A stretch of 7,757 bases of DNA, from contig JADGRR010000121.1 in NCBI GenBank assembly GCA_017880745.1, forward strand, positions 1 to 7,757. Direction: 5' to 3'. The DNA is from Burkholderiales bacterium (lineage in GTDB: Bacteria > Pseudomonadota > Gammaproteobacteria > Burkholderiales > SG8-39). The position numbers and the translations under genes were made by a program. This document shows, one piece after another, positions 1-5,820 of this stretch (position 1 is the stretch's first letter; each line of letters starts with the position of its first letter). The notes under the pieces are model-generated. The model saw only the letters and a program-made list of their open reading frames with translations, searched no databases and was not told the origin of the DNA.

Positions 1-504
1 AACGATCTTCGCCTGTTTCAGCTCGCGCGATAAATAGAGGTCATACGCGCTCCCGGTTGCGGCGGCGACGCGCACGCCGGCGCGATCAACTTCGGCGTTA
101 CTGCGTATCGGCGAATCCTGCCGCACCAGGTAGGCGCCTTCAATCACGACATAGGCCGCGGAGTAGCTGATCTCGTTCGCGCGCACCGGATCGATTGCGA
201 CATAAGCGACGTCCCAGGCACCGGACTTGAGCGCCGCCACCACCCTGCCCGCCGCGTCGTAAGTCACCAGTTCGAGCTGAACGCCGAGGCGCCGCGCCAG
301 TTCGCGCGAGAGATCGACCGAAACGCCGCGTGCTTCCCCGGTGGACGCGTCCCTGGCCGCTAGAATCGGATTGCCGAAGTTGATCGCAGCGCGCAGCCTG
401 CCCGTCGGGGCGAGGTCGGAAACAGCGGCGGCGGGAACCATCGGTTTGGTCGCGCAGGAGGCAAGGAAAGTCACAAGCAACAGCGGGATCGCGAGTCTGA
501 GCAT
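1..504 (-). CDS. Solute-binding lipoprotein, SBP family 3 (partial, C-terminus outside window)
   Basis: This is a 168-codon open frame from an ATG at 504 to the left window edge, with no stop reached. It is probably the periplasmic ligand-binding lipoprotein of an ABC uptake system for amino acids or similar small polar solutes. The N-terminus is a lipoprotein signal: a hydrophobic stretch at residues 3-15, then the lipobox LASC at 14-17 with Cys17 as the lipidation site. Residue 18 is Ala rather than Asp, so inner-membrane retention is not signalled. From about residue 36 the sequence follows the family 3 binding-protein fold: GRLRAAINFGNP, then TGEARGVSVDLSRELARRLG, then LKSGAWDVAYVAIDPVRAN with the usual switch to YSAAY. 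The start is supported by AAAGG at 511-515, six bases upstream. No permease or ATPase gene is visible. The ligand cannot be told. An orphan or sensory binding protein is also possible. Confidence 0.82.
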   Translation of the reverse strand, partial: MLRLAIPLLLVTFLASCATKPMVPAAAVSDLAPTGRLRAAINFGNPILAARDASTGEARGVSVDLSRELARRLGVQLELVTYDAAGRVVAALKSGAWDVAYVAIDPVRANEISYSAAYVVIEGAYLVRQDSPIRSNAEVDRAGVRVAAATGSAYDLYLSRELKQAKIV

Positions 505-530
505 GCTTGACCTTTAGGCCGGATTCTTCA

Positions 531-560
531 TCGTCAAAAGAGCGTTAAAGCGCATAGAAT
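531..560 (+). promoter_or_regulatory. Candidate sigma70-type promoter for the hemolysin III gene
   Basis: In the 124-base gap between the divergent genes, TCGTCA at 531-536 (4 of 6 to the -35 consensus) and TAGAAT at 555-560 (5 of 6 to the -10 consensus) are 18 bases apart. Transcription would start near 567 and leave a leader of roughly 60 bases before the ATG at 629. The rest of the gap shows no clear operator. A promoter for the leftward lipoprotein gene must lie here too, but I could not single one out. This is motif matching by eye only. Confidence 0.3.
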
Positions 561-628
561 ATCAGACCGACGAAACGGCGCACAATTGCGGCAGTGTGCC
601 GGATGCCTTTCGGGATGCCGGATAAGCG

Positions 629-1246
629 ATGTATTACGGAGAACGCTTCAACAGTTACACCCACCTGGCCGGCACCGTATTTGCGGCCATCGGCGCGCCG
701 CTGCTGGTAGTCCTTGCGGCGCGCAGCGGGGATGCGTGGAAGGTCGTCGGCTTCAGCACCTACGGCGCGGCCCTGTTCCTGCTCTATGGGGCTTCGACGC
801 TCTACCACAGCGCGCGCGGACGGGCGAAGACCATCCTGCGCAAGCTCGACCACTGCTCGATCTACGTGCTCATCGCCGGCACGTATACGCCGTTCGCCCT
901 GGTGACCCTGCGCGGGCCATGGGGCTGGACGCTGTTCGGCCTGGCCTGGGGACTCGCCGCCATCGGGATCGCGCAGGAATTCGTGCTCGGCAAGGGCGCG
1001 CGCCGCCTGTCGATCGTCATCTACGTCGTCATGGGGTGGATGGGCGTGGCCGCGCTGCGCCCGCTCGCCGAAGGTCTGGGCACGCCCGGACTCGCGTGGT
1101 TGCTGGCCGGAGGACTGCTGTATACCGGCGGCATCGTCTTCTACGTCCTGGACGAGCGCGTGCGCCACTTTCACGGCGTGTGGCACCTGTTCGTGCTCGG
1201 CGGCAGCGCGGCGCATTTCATCGCTGTCGCTTTCTATGTAACCTGA
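629..1246 (+). CDS. Hemolysin III / PAQR family integral membrane protein (YqfA/TrhA-like)
   Basis: This 205-residue protein has the usual length of the bacterial hemolysin III branch of the PAQR (progestin and adipoQ receptor) superfamily and consists of about seven hydrophobic helices. Characteristic motifs are all present: the opening ERFNSYTHLAG at 5-15, STLYHS at 56-61 (the Ser-x3-His pair, Ser56 and His60), KLDHCSIYVLIAGTYTP at 72-88 with Asp74 and His75, and a last-helix motif FHGVWHLFVLGGS at 181-193 with His182 and His186. In PAQR proteins the Ser-x3-His, Asp and His-x3-His residues make a membrane-embedded zinc site with suspected hydrolase activity. Bacterial members have been linked to membrane-fluidity and lipid homeostasis. 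The haemolysin name comes from one early report and probably misleads. The start matches the family N-terminus, though the ribosome site before it (GGAT) is weak. The gene stands alone, divergent from the lipoprotein gene and convergent with the GNAT gene. Confidence 0.93.
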   Translation: MYYGERFNSYTHLAGTVFAAIGAPLLVVLAARSGDAWKVVGFSTYGAALFLLYGASTLYHSARGRAKTILRKLDHCSIYVLIAGTYTPFALVTLRGPWGWTLFGLAWGLAAIGIAQEFVLGKGARRLSIVIYVVMGWMGVAALRPLAEGLGTPGLAWLLAGGLLYTGGIVFYVLDERVRHFHGVWHLFVLGGSAAHFIAVAFYVT

Positions 1247-1253
1247 GCTTATA

Positions 1254-1277
1254 TTCGCGAGCAAGCTCACTCCTGCG
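1254..1277. repeat. REP-like palindromic element
   Basis: This 24-base stretch begins seven bases after the hemolysin III stop codon. It has a core GAGCAAGCTC that folds as GAGC-AA-GCTC, with outer TCGC and GCGA arms. Read on the minus strand it contains AGGAGTGAGCTTGCTCGCGA, which matches from memory the common Pseudomonas-type REP consensus (AGGAGCGAGCTTGCTCGCGA) at all but one position. REP elements usually sit in gaps between convergent genes, as here. No second copy is visible in the window, so copy number is untested. Confidence 0.6.
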
Positions 1278-1280
1278 ACC

Positions 1281-1330
1281 CCCGCCCTGGCGGGAGCGAG
1301 TTGTGCCCGGGAGGAAATCCCCCTGGGGGA
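1281..1330. repeat. Pair of GC-rich hairpins in the convergent gap
   Basis: Two short inverted repeats follow the REP-like element: CCCGCC/GGCGGG at 1281-1294 and TCCCCC/GGGGGA at 1318-1330. The second has an alternative partner in the CCCC at about 1335-1338. They may help end transcription from either side or form part of a composite REP (BIME-like) element. Neither is followed by a T-run in either direction, so I do not call them intrinsic terminators. Confidence 0.4.
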
Positions 1331-1344
1331 CAGCGCCCCGGAAC

Positions 1345-2370
1345 TCAGGCGAGGCGCTTGACGAAGCCCAGGCGCTGGCTCGGTCCGAGGCCGGCGCGAT
1401 AAAAGAATGCGAGCAGGCCGAAGTTATCGCGCGCGACTACCGTCTCGACGCGCTCCACCTGCAGTGCCTCGAGGTTGACGAACAGTTGCGACAGCAGCGC
1501 GGTGCCGATGCCTGCGCCGGTGAAGCCGGGATCGACGCCGATGGTGTCGATTACCGCTACCGGCTCGGTGCGGCCGAAATCGCCGAAATCGACACTCGCC
1601 ATGACGAAGCCGGTCGCGGAGCGATCCTGGTGTGCGACAAGCGAGACGCGGATCGCCGAGTCGAGCAGCGCCTCGTCCACCACGCGGCCGATATAGGCGC
1701 CGCGGTCGCGGTCCACGATGCGCCGGTCGATGCGCACGACGTCGTCGAGGTCAGCGCGCTCGAGCGAGCGCACGTCGGCGCGGTCGCGCGCGAGCGCCTC
1801 GAAATCGTTGGTTTGAGGCGCGCCGTAGTCGATCTCGGCGCTGAATCGGTGGTGCTCCGGGGCCAGTACCTTTTCCTCGTCGCCACTGCCCATCCGTCCG
1901 CGATGGATTGCACAATCGATGACCTGGGTACCGCCGAGATTGAAGCCGGCGTGGTCGAGAAAACCCAGCATGCCATGGTCTTTCCATGGCGCTTGGGTAC
2001 GCACTTCGCGGATGCCGTCCTCGCGGGCATGGGCCTCGAGAGCCCCGAGCAGCGCATCGCCATAGCCATGTCCCTGTTCGCCCGGGCGCACGCCGATCAC
2101 CTCCAGCCGCAACCCCGGCTCGACGCCGCCGAATTCGCCCTCGAGCCTGCGCGCGAGGACATAGCCCTCGAGCACGCCATCCTCCTCCGCCGCGAACTGG
2201 GTGTGCAGGGCCGGCGCGCGCAGCGCGGCCTGCAGCCGGCGCTCGAAATAAGCCCGGCGCGAGCGGCCGGTAATCTGCGCATCGATCTCGACCACGGCGT
2301 CGAGGTCCTGCGCGGCGAGCCGCCGCAGCTTGACGCCGGAAAGGGGCCCTGCCTGTGCACGCTCCGCCAT
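1345..2370 (-). CDS. Tandem-GNAT N-acetyltransferase-like protein (two GNAT domains)
   Basis: The 341-residue protein is two GNAT acetyltransferase domains in a row, at about residues 14-156 and 199-341, joined by a charged linker. Each half has a motif A for binding the acetyl-CoA pyrophosphate: IGVRPGEQGHGYGDALL at 92-108 (Q99-G-x-G-x-G) and IGVDPGFTGAGIGTALL at 277-293 (T284-G-x-G-x-G). The halves align along their length, for example DLDAVVEIDAQITGRSRRAY with DLDDVVRIDRRIVDRDRGAY, so the gene probably arose by internal duplication. Both halves keep the AcCoA loop, although the second has Thr where Gln or Arg is usual. The acceptor substrate is unknown and could be a small amine, an antibiotic or a protein. 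Its ATG is 12 bases after the hemerythrin stop, with AAAGGA overlapping that stop, so the two genes are almost certainly co-transcribed and translationally close. Confidence 0.85.
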   Translation of the reverse strand: MAERAQAGPLSGVKLRRLAAQDLDAVVEIDAQITGRSRRAYFERRLQAALRAPALHTQFAAEEDGVLEGYVLARRLEGEFGGVEPGLRLEVIGVRPGEQGHGYGDALLGALEAHAREDGIREVRTQAPWKDHGMLGFLDHAGFNLGGTQVIDCAIHRGRMGSGDEEKVLAPEHHRFSAEIDYGAPQTNDFEALARDRADVRSLERADLDDVVRIDRRIVDRDRGAYIGRVVDEALLDSAIRVSLVAHQDRSATGFVMASVDFGDFGRTEPVAVIDTIGVDPGFTGAGIGTALLSQLFVNLEALQVERVETVVARDNFGLLAFFYRAGLGPSQRLGFVKRLA

Positions 2371-2382
2371 TTCTTTTTCCTT

Positions 2383-2883
2383 TCAGCCCGCCGCGTAGGC
2401 GCCGAACAGTTCGCGATCCGTGTCCTCGTCGAGCAGATGCTCGAGCAGCGGCAGCAGAGCGCCGTCTTCCTTCTGCGCATGCGAACCCAGGCGTTCGCTG
2501 AATTCGAGCGCCAGCGTTTTCAGTGTCTGCCACTGCTGCGCCTGCAATCCGCCCGCGAGCGCCTGGCGCAGCAGGTCGACGAGCGGCTGCGCCACCGCGC
2601 GTATGGTCGAGTGTTCCTCGTTCAGCAGCGCCGCCAGATCGCCGTCCCCGGCTTCCTCCAGCCGCGGGAACAGGTCGCGCTCCTCGAACTCGAAATGGCG
2701 CGCGACTTCGACTTCGATCGCGCTGAGCAGCGTACGCGCGAACGCAGGCCAGTCGCCATCGTCCGCTGCCGGCGGATAGGCGCCGGCGCGCCCGGTGAAC
2801 AGGCGTTCGACGCGCCCGAGCAGCAGCAAACTCGCTGCGTGCTCCTCGTACAGCCTGCGACTGGTCTGGCGCTGAAAGTCCAT
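2383..2883 (-). CDS. Hemerythrin-domain protein (HHE cation-binding)
   Basis: The 166-residue protein is a single soluble hemerythrin-like four-helix bundle, with no signal peptide or membrane segment. The non-haem di-iron ligand set is present: His15 in helix 1 (YEEHAASLLLL), His63 and Glu67 in helix 2 (RHFEFEERDLFPRLEE), His91 in helix 3 (NEEHSTIR) and His135 and Glu139 in helix 4 (GSHAQKEDGALLPLLEHLLDE). This H...HxxxE...H...HxxxE pattern is typical of bacterial proteins that bind O2 or NO, or handle iron under oxidative or nitrosative stress. One ligand fewer than classical hemerythrin is normal for this group. The ATG at 2883 is preceded by GGGGGA about nine bases upstream. It leads a two-gene unit with the tandem-GNAT gene and sits behind the palindrome at 2914-2937. 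Ligand and physiological role cannot be decided from sequence. Confidence 0.92.
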   Translation of the reverse strand: MDFQRQTSRRLYEEHAASLLLLGRVERLFTGRAGAYPPAADDGDWPAFARTLLSAIEVEVARHFEFEERDLFPRLEEAGDGDLAALLNEEHSTIRAVAQPLVDLLRQALAGGLQAQQWQTLKTLALEFSERLGSHAQKEDGALLPLLEHLLDEDTDRELFGAYAAG

Positions 2884-2913
2884 GACTTAACGTCCCCCGA
2901 TTCTGTCCCTATT

Positions 2914-2937
2914 CGATATCGTGGTACCACAATACCG
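2914..2937. promoter_or_regulatory. 24-base imperfect palindrome, candidate operator of the hemerythrin-GNAT unit
   Basis: The centre GTGGTACCAC (2921-2930) is a perfect 10-bp palindrome. The symmetry extends to 2914-2937 with 10 of 12 base pairs matching. It lies 31-54 bases upstream of the hemerythrin ATG, in a gap of 134 bases after the amidohydrolase stop. TGGT...ACCA half-sites are typical of FadR-subfamily GntR regulators, so a repressor site is a fair guess. No regulator gene is in the window. I could not identify a good -10/-35 pair next to it. Confidence 0.5.
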
Positions 2938-3017
2938 GTTTATGCAGCCGCGGCTAAGCCGCCTTGGAAGCCATCGCGGCGGCGCAGCGCGCTCGCGCCC
3001 TGTCGGCGCCCGCTGCA

Positions 3018-4052
3018 TCATACTGCGGCTGCATTCTTAGTGCGCGCATCAAGGCGGCCATACACCCTGTTCGCGTTGCCGTGGAAAATTTTCTCCCGGT
3101 CCTCCGCGCTGAGCCAATCGATCGCATCGATATAGCGCTTGGTATCGTCATAGTAGTGCCCCGTTTCGGGATCGATGCCCCGCACCGCCCCCACCACCTC
3201 GGACGCGAACAGGATATTGTCCGCCGGGATGACCTTGAGCAGCAACTCGATGCCCGGTTGGTGATAGACGCAGGTATCGAAGAAGACGTTGTTGAGCAGC
3301 AATTCAGTGAGCGGCGGCCGGCCCATCTCCTGCGCCAGCCCGCGATAGCGGCCCCAGTGATACGGCACGGCTCCGCCGCCGTGCGGGATGATGAATTTCA
3401 GCGCCGGAAAGTCTTGGAACAGGTCAGCGGTGATCAACTGCATGAACGCCGTCGTATCGCCGTTGATGTAGTGCGCCCCGGTGGCGTGGAAATTGGGATT
3501 GCAGGAACCGCTCACGTGGATCATCGCCGGAACGTCCAGCTCCACCATTTTTTCATACAGCGGATACCACCACTTGTCGGTGAGCGGGGGGCCGGTCCAG
3601 TAGCCGCCGGAGGGGTCGGGATTGAGATTGCAGCCGATGAATCCGAATTCCTTCACGCAGCGCTCGAGTTCCGCGATGCAGTTCGTCGGCCGCACGCCCG
3701 GGGTTTGCGGGAGCTGGCACACGCCGACGAAGTTGCCGGGGTAGAGGGCGCACACCCGGTGGATCAGTTCATTGCAGGTCTGCGACCAGTATTTGCTCGT
3801 GCTCCCGTTGCCGATGTGGTGGCCCATGCCCATGGCGCGCGGCGAGAAAATCGTAAGATCCGTCCCGCGCTCGCGCTGTATCCTGAGTTGGGCATTTTCG
3901 AGACTTTCCCGGATCTGATCGTCGCTGATGCCGAGCGACCACGCAGACGCGGCGCGCCCTGGATCGTCCTTGAGATCGGCGATCTGGCGCTTCCGATATT
4001 CTTCCAACTGCTTGGGGGCGGTAGTGTAATGCCCGTGACAATCAACGATCAT
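3018..4052 (-). CDS. ligJ: LigJ-type 4-oxalomesaconate hydratase-like protein, amidohydrolase superfamily
   Basis: From the ATG at 4052 the protein is 344 residues, the usual LigJ length. LigJ adds water to 4-oxalomesaconate, giving 4-carboxy-4-hydroxy-2-oxoadipate, in protocatechuate 4,5-cleavage and gallate degradation. It has a cytosolic amidohydrolase TIM barrel with one zinc. The expected residues are in place: the opening MIVDCHGHYTT with His6 and His8, MIHVSGSCN with His179, IPHGGGAVPYHWGR with His224, and LFASEVVGAVRG with Glu285. From memory, LigJ uses His6, His8, His178, His223 and Glu284, so spacing agrees to one residue. A TTG at 4079 overlapping the ligase stop would add nine residues (353 in total), but the family begins at the MIVD methionine, so I prefer 4052, which leaves a 23-base gap. 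No clear ribosome site precedes either start. No other lig gene is in view, so a relative acting on another unsaturated diacid, or a decarboxylase of the same fold, remains possible. Confidence 0.83.
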   Translation of the reverse strand: MIVDCHGHYTTAPKQLEEYRKRQIADLKDDPGRAASAWSLGISDDQIRESLENAQLRIQRERGTDLTIFSPRAMGMGHHIGNGSTSKYWSQTCNELIHRVCALYPGNFVGVCQLPQTPGVRPTNCIAELERCVKEFGFIGCNLNPDPSGGYWTGPPLTDKWWYPLYEKMVELDVPAMIHVSGSCNPNFHATGAHYINGDTTAFMQLITADLFQDFPALKFIIPHGGGAVPYHWGRYRGLAQEMGRPPLTELLLNNVFFDTCVYHQPGIELLLKVIPADNILFASEVVGAVRGIDPETGHYYDDTKRYIDAIDWLSAEDREKIFHGNANRVYGRLDARTKNAAAV

Positions 4053-4075
4053 GATGACGAATCTGCCGCGTCGGA

Positions 4076-5467
4076 TCAATTGAGCTTCGGTCGCAGGTCG
4101 CGCACCCTCACTGCCTTGCCCATGGAGCGCGGAATTTCGCCGGGCTCCTTCACCACCACTTCGGCGGTGACTCCGATGATCGATTTGATGTGATGCCGCA
4201 CCGACTCGCCGACAACCCGGCGCAACTCCGGCGTAGGCACGACGTTCGGCATCAGTTCGACTTCAACCGTGAGGTGGTCGAGCGTGCCTTTTCTCTCCAC
4301 CACGAGCTGATAGTGGGGCGCAACGTCCGGCAGTCCCACCAGCACCGCCTCGATCTGCGACGGGTAGACGTTCACGCCGCGGATGATGAGCATGTCGTCG
4401 TTGCGGCCGGTGATGCGCTTGATGCGCACATGCGTGCGGCCGCAGGCGCAGCGCTCGGTGCTCAAACGGGTGATGTCGCGCGTGCGGTAGCGGATCATCG
4501 GCAGCGCCTCCTTGGTGAGCGTGGTGATCACCAGTTCCCCCGCTTCGCCTTCCTTCAATGCCTTGCCGGTGTCCGGATCGATCACTTCGAAGATAAAATG
4601 GTCCTCCCAGCCATGCAGTCCGGCCTGCGCCTCCACGCACTCGCAGGCGACCCCCGGGCCCATGATTTCCGACAGACCGTAGATGTCGACCGCTTTCAGT
4701 CCCAGGCGCGCCTCCACCTCGCGCCGCATCGCCTCGCTCCACGGCTCAGCGCCGAACACGCCGATCTCGAGCTTGGATTTCCGGAGATCGACGCCCTCCT
4801 TCTCCGCCACCTCGGCCATCGCGAGCGCATAGGACGGCGTCGCGCACAGCACGCGCGCACCGAAGTCGGTGATGAGCACGATCTGGCGCTCGGTGCTGCC
4901 GCCCGACATCGGCACCACCGTCGCCCCGAGCCGCTCCACACCGTAATGGGCGCCGAGGCCGCCGGTGAACAGCCCATAGCCGTAGGCGTTGTGAACGATG
5001 TCGCCCGGCCGCGCGCCGGCGCAGGCCAGCGAGCGCGCCATCAGGTCGGCCCAGGTGGCGATGTCTTTCGCGGTGTAGCCGACCACAGTCGGCTTGCCGG
5101 TGGTTCCGGAGGACGCGTGCAGCCGCACTACTTCCGCCTGCGGACGCGCGAACAGGCCGAACGGGTAATGATCGCGCAGATCGGTTTTCAGCGTGAACGG
5201 CAAGCCGGCAAGGTCGTCCAGACGCTTCAGGTCGCCGGGCTCGAAACCCAGCGCTTTCATGCGCCGGCGGTGGAACGCTACGTTGTCGTACGCGTTCTTG
5301 ATGCTCGCTTTGAGCCGGCGCAGTTGCAGCCGCGAGATTTCTGCGCGCGGCATGGTTTCCGCCGCCGCGTCGAACTTGTACGCTGCTGCCGCGCGTTTGG
5401 ACGCAGGCTTGCGCGCCGCCCCCGTTTTGGTCGCCGTGCTGCGCGCTCCCTTGGTCGTATTGCCCAT
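4076..5467 (-). CDS. paaK: Phenylacetate-CoA ligase (PaaK type) with basic N-terminal extension
   Basis: The 463-residue ANL-superfamily enzyme uses ATP to join phenylacetate, or a related aryl acid, to CoA with AMP as by-product, in the cytosol. With the start at 5467 the visible motifs are the P-loop SSGTTGKP at 119-126, AYGYGLFTGGLGAHYG at about 161-176, YGLSEIMGPG at 263-272, YRTRD at 327-331, GRNDDMLIIRGVNVYPSQ at 354-371, and the late Lys451 in SMGKAVRV, the expected adenylation lysine. Similarity to E. coli PaaK runs through the whole body. About 30 extra residues at the N-terminus are rich in Lys, Ala, Thr and Arg and are not part of the usual fold. The ATG at 5467 is chosen over 5491 because of the strong ribosome site just upstream. 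An internal ATG at 5353 would remove most of the extension. No other paa genes are in the window, so a substrate other than phenylacetate is possible. Confidence 0.93.
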   Translation of the reverse strand: MGNTTKGARSTATKTGAARKPASKRAAAAYKFDAAAETMPRAEISRLQLRRLKASIKNAYDNVAFHRRRMKALGFEPGDLKRLDDLAGLPFTLKTDLRDHYPFGLFARPQAEVVRLHASSGTTGKPTVVGYTAKDIATWADLMARSLACAGARPGDIVHNAYGYGLFTGGLGAHYGVERLGATVVPMSGGSTERQIVLITDFGARVLCATPSYALAMAEVAEKEGVDLRKSKLEIGVFGAEPWSEAMRREVEARLGLKAVDIYGLSEIMGPGVACECVEAQAGLHGWEDHFIFEVIDPDTGKALKEGEAGELVITTLTKEALPMIRYRTRDITRLSTERCACGRTHVRIKRITGRNDDMLIIRGVNVYPSQIEAVLVGLPDVAPHYQLVVERKGTLDHLTVEVELMPNVVPTPELRRVVGESVRHHIKSIIGVTAEVVVKEPGEIPRSMGKAVRVRDLRPKLN

Positions 5468-5473
5468 GTTCAA

Positions 5474-5483
5474 TCTCCTCCTT
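5474..5483 (-). promoter_or_regulatory. Strong Shine-Dalgarno site that fixes the ligase start
   Basis: On the minus strand this reads AAGGAGGAGA, a near-perfect anti-16S match, six bases upstream of the ATG at 5467. It lies downstream of the alternative ATG at 5491 and so argues against that longer start. Confidence 0.85.
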
Positions 5484-5489
5484 GCCTGC

Positions 5490-5519
5490 ATTGTATTCTA
5501 GTCGAAACCGTAGTGGCAC
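5490..5519 (-). promoter_or_regulatory. Candidate promoter for the ligase-hydratase pair
   Basis: On the minus strand GTGCCA (5519-5514, 4 of 6) and TACAAT (5495-5490, 5 of 6) are 18 bases apart. A second possible -10, TAGAAT, overlaps it at 5500-5495. The start point would fall at about 5483, leaving a very short leader holding the ribosome site. One of the 12-bp inverted-repeat copies (5503-5514) lies inside the spacer. Motif match only. Read-through from the thioesterase gene is the alternative. Confidence 0.3.
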
Positions 5520-5584
5520 CGAGTGAATGGGGCACTATTCTGGATAAGAACCAACCCCGGACCGCTGTTGCTTTTTTCAGTAAC

Positions 5585-5629
5585 CGTGGTTTTGGTGCGG
5601 ATGCGCTTTTCATCCGTACCAAAACCGCG
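5585..5629 (+). repeat. Long hairpin, 19-bp stem with 7-base loop
   Basis: The arms at 5585-5603 and 5611-5629 pair over 19 positions around the loop CGCTTTT. The two non-Watson-Crick positions (5587/5627 and 5597/5617) are G-U pairs in plus-strand RNA but A-C mismatches in minus-strand RNA. This favours a folded plus-strand transcript, antisense to the ligase leader, if it is an RNA at all. No T-run follows, so it does not look like an intrinsic terminator. Confidence 0.6.
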
Positions 5630-5711
5630 ATTGGCGCGCGGAGCGCGCAATGGCTGCTGCGTCGCCATTGATCGATATACAACAACACATCGAGCTACAG
5701 CGCTCGAACTT

Positions 5712-5735
5712 GCGCGGACGGCGGCCCGTCCGCGC
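5712..5735. repeat. Perfect 10-bp GC-rich hairpin
   Basis: GCGCGGACGG at 5712-5721 and CCGTCCGCGC at 5726-5735 form a perfect stem with a four-base loop. It has no T-run on either side. It is one of the inverted repeats crowded into the gap between thioesterase and ligase genes. Confidence 0.6.
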
Positions 5736-5820
5736 GGATCGCCGCTCTTGGATGAAACCCTCACGCACTGTTTGCTGTTAACCATAACCGCGCGCAGCGC
5801 GCAAGTCCGCCCCAACCAAA

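Larger units (their letters stand above)
5468..5820. other. 353-base gene-free gap, rich in hairpins
   Basis: No convincing gene lies between the thioesterase stop and the ligase start, which splits an otherwise tight minus-strand cluster. The stretch holds at least six inverted repeats: 5585-5629, 5631-5650, 5648-5670, 5690-5707, 5712-5735 and 5790-5802. Two of them share the segment AGCGCGCAA. Its ends carry a perfect 12-bp inverted repeat. A 114-codon plus-strand frame (5523-5867) and a minus-strand frame cross it, but their predicted products are low-complexity and cover the hairpins, so I leave them out. It could be a small non-autonomous mobile element, a repeat island, or a structured RNA or leader of the ligase mRNA. 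Confidence 0.55.

Noticed and set aside
2946..2962. Terminator behind the LigJ-like gene, from overlapping AGCCGCGGCT and GCGGCTAAGCCGC symmetry
   Set aside because: The stems are short, the loops are too small, and no T-run follows in the minus direction.
586..3135. An uninterrupted 849-codon plus-strand frame
   Set aside because: It runs across the hemolysin III gene in another frame and lies antisense to two clearly conserved genes (hemerythrin, GNAT). Its product is Arg/Ala-rich with no recognisable domain. High GC explains the lack of stops.
2964..4193. A 409-codon plus-strand frame
   Set aside because: It is antisense to the LigJ-like gene, whose catalytic residues are intact. The plus-strand product is not recognisable and is rich in His, Arg and Ala.
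5585..5629. Intrinsic terminator for the thioesterase transcript
   Set aside because: The stem is strong, but no T-run follows on either strand. A T-run at 5572-5577 lies on the wrong side for plus-strand use and reads as A on the minus strand.
4190..5671. A 493-codon plus-strand frame
   Set aside because: It is the mirror of the PaaK gene, which matches its family throughout. The plus-strand product has no domain and a composition typical of GC-rich antisense frames.
5468..5820. CRISPR array or tRNA in the gap
   Set aside because: There are no regularly spaced direct repeats of array length, and no tRNA cloverleaf with a T-loop GTTCGA motif in the right place.
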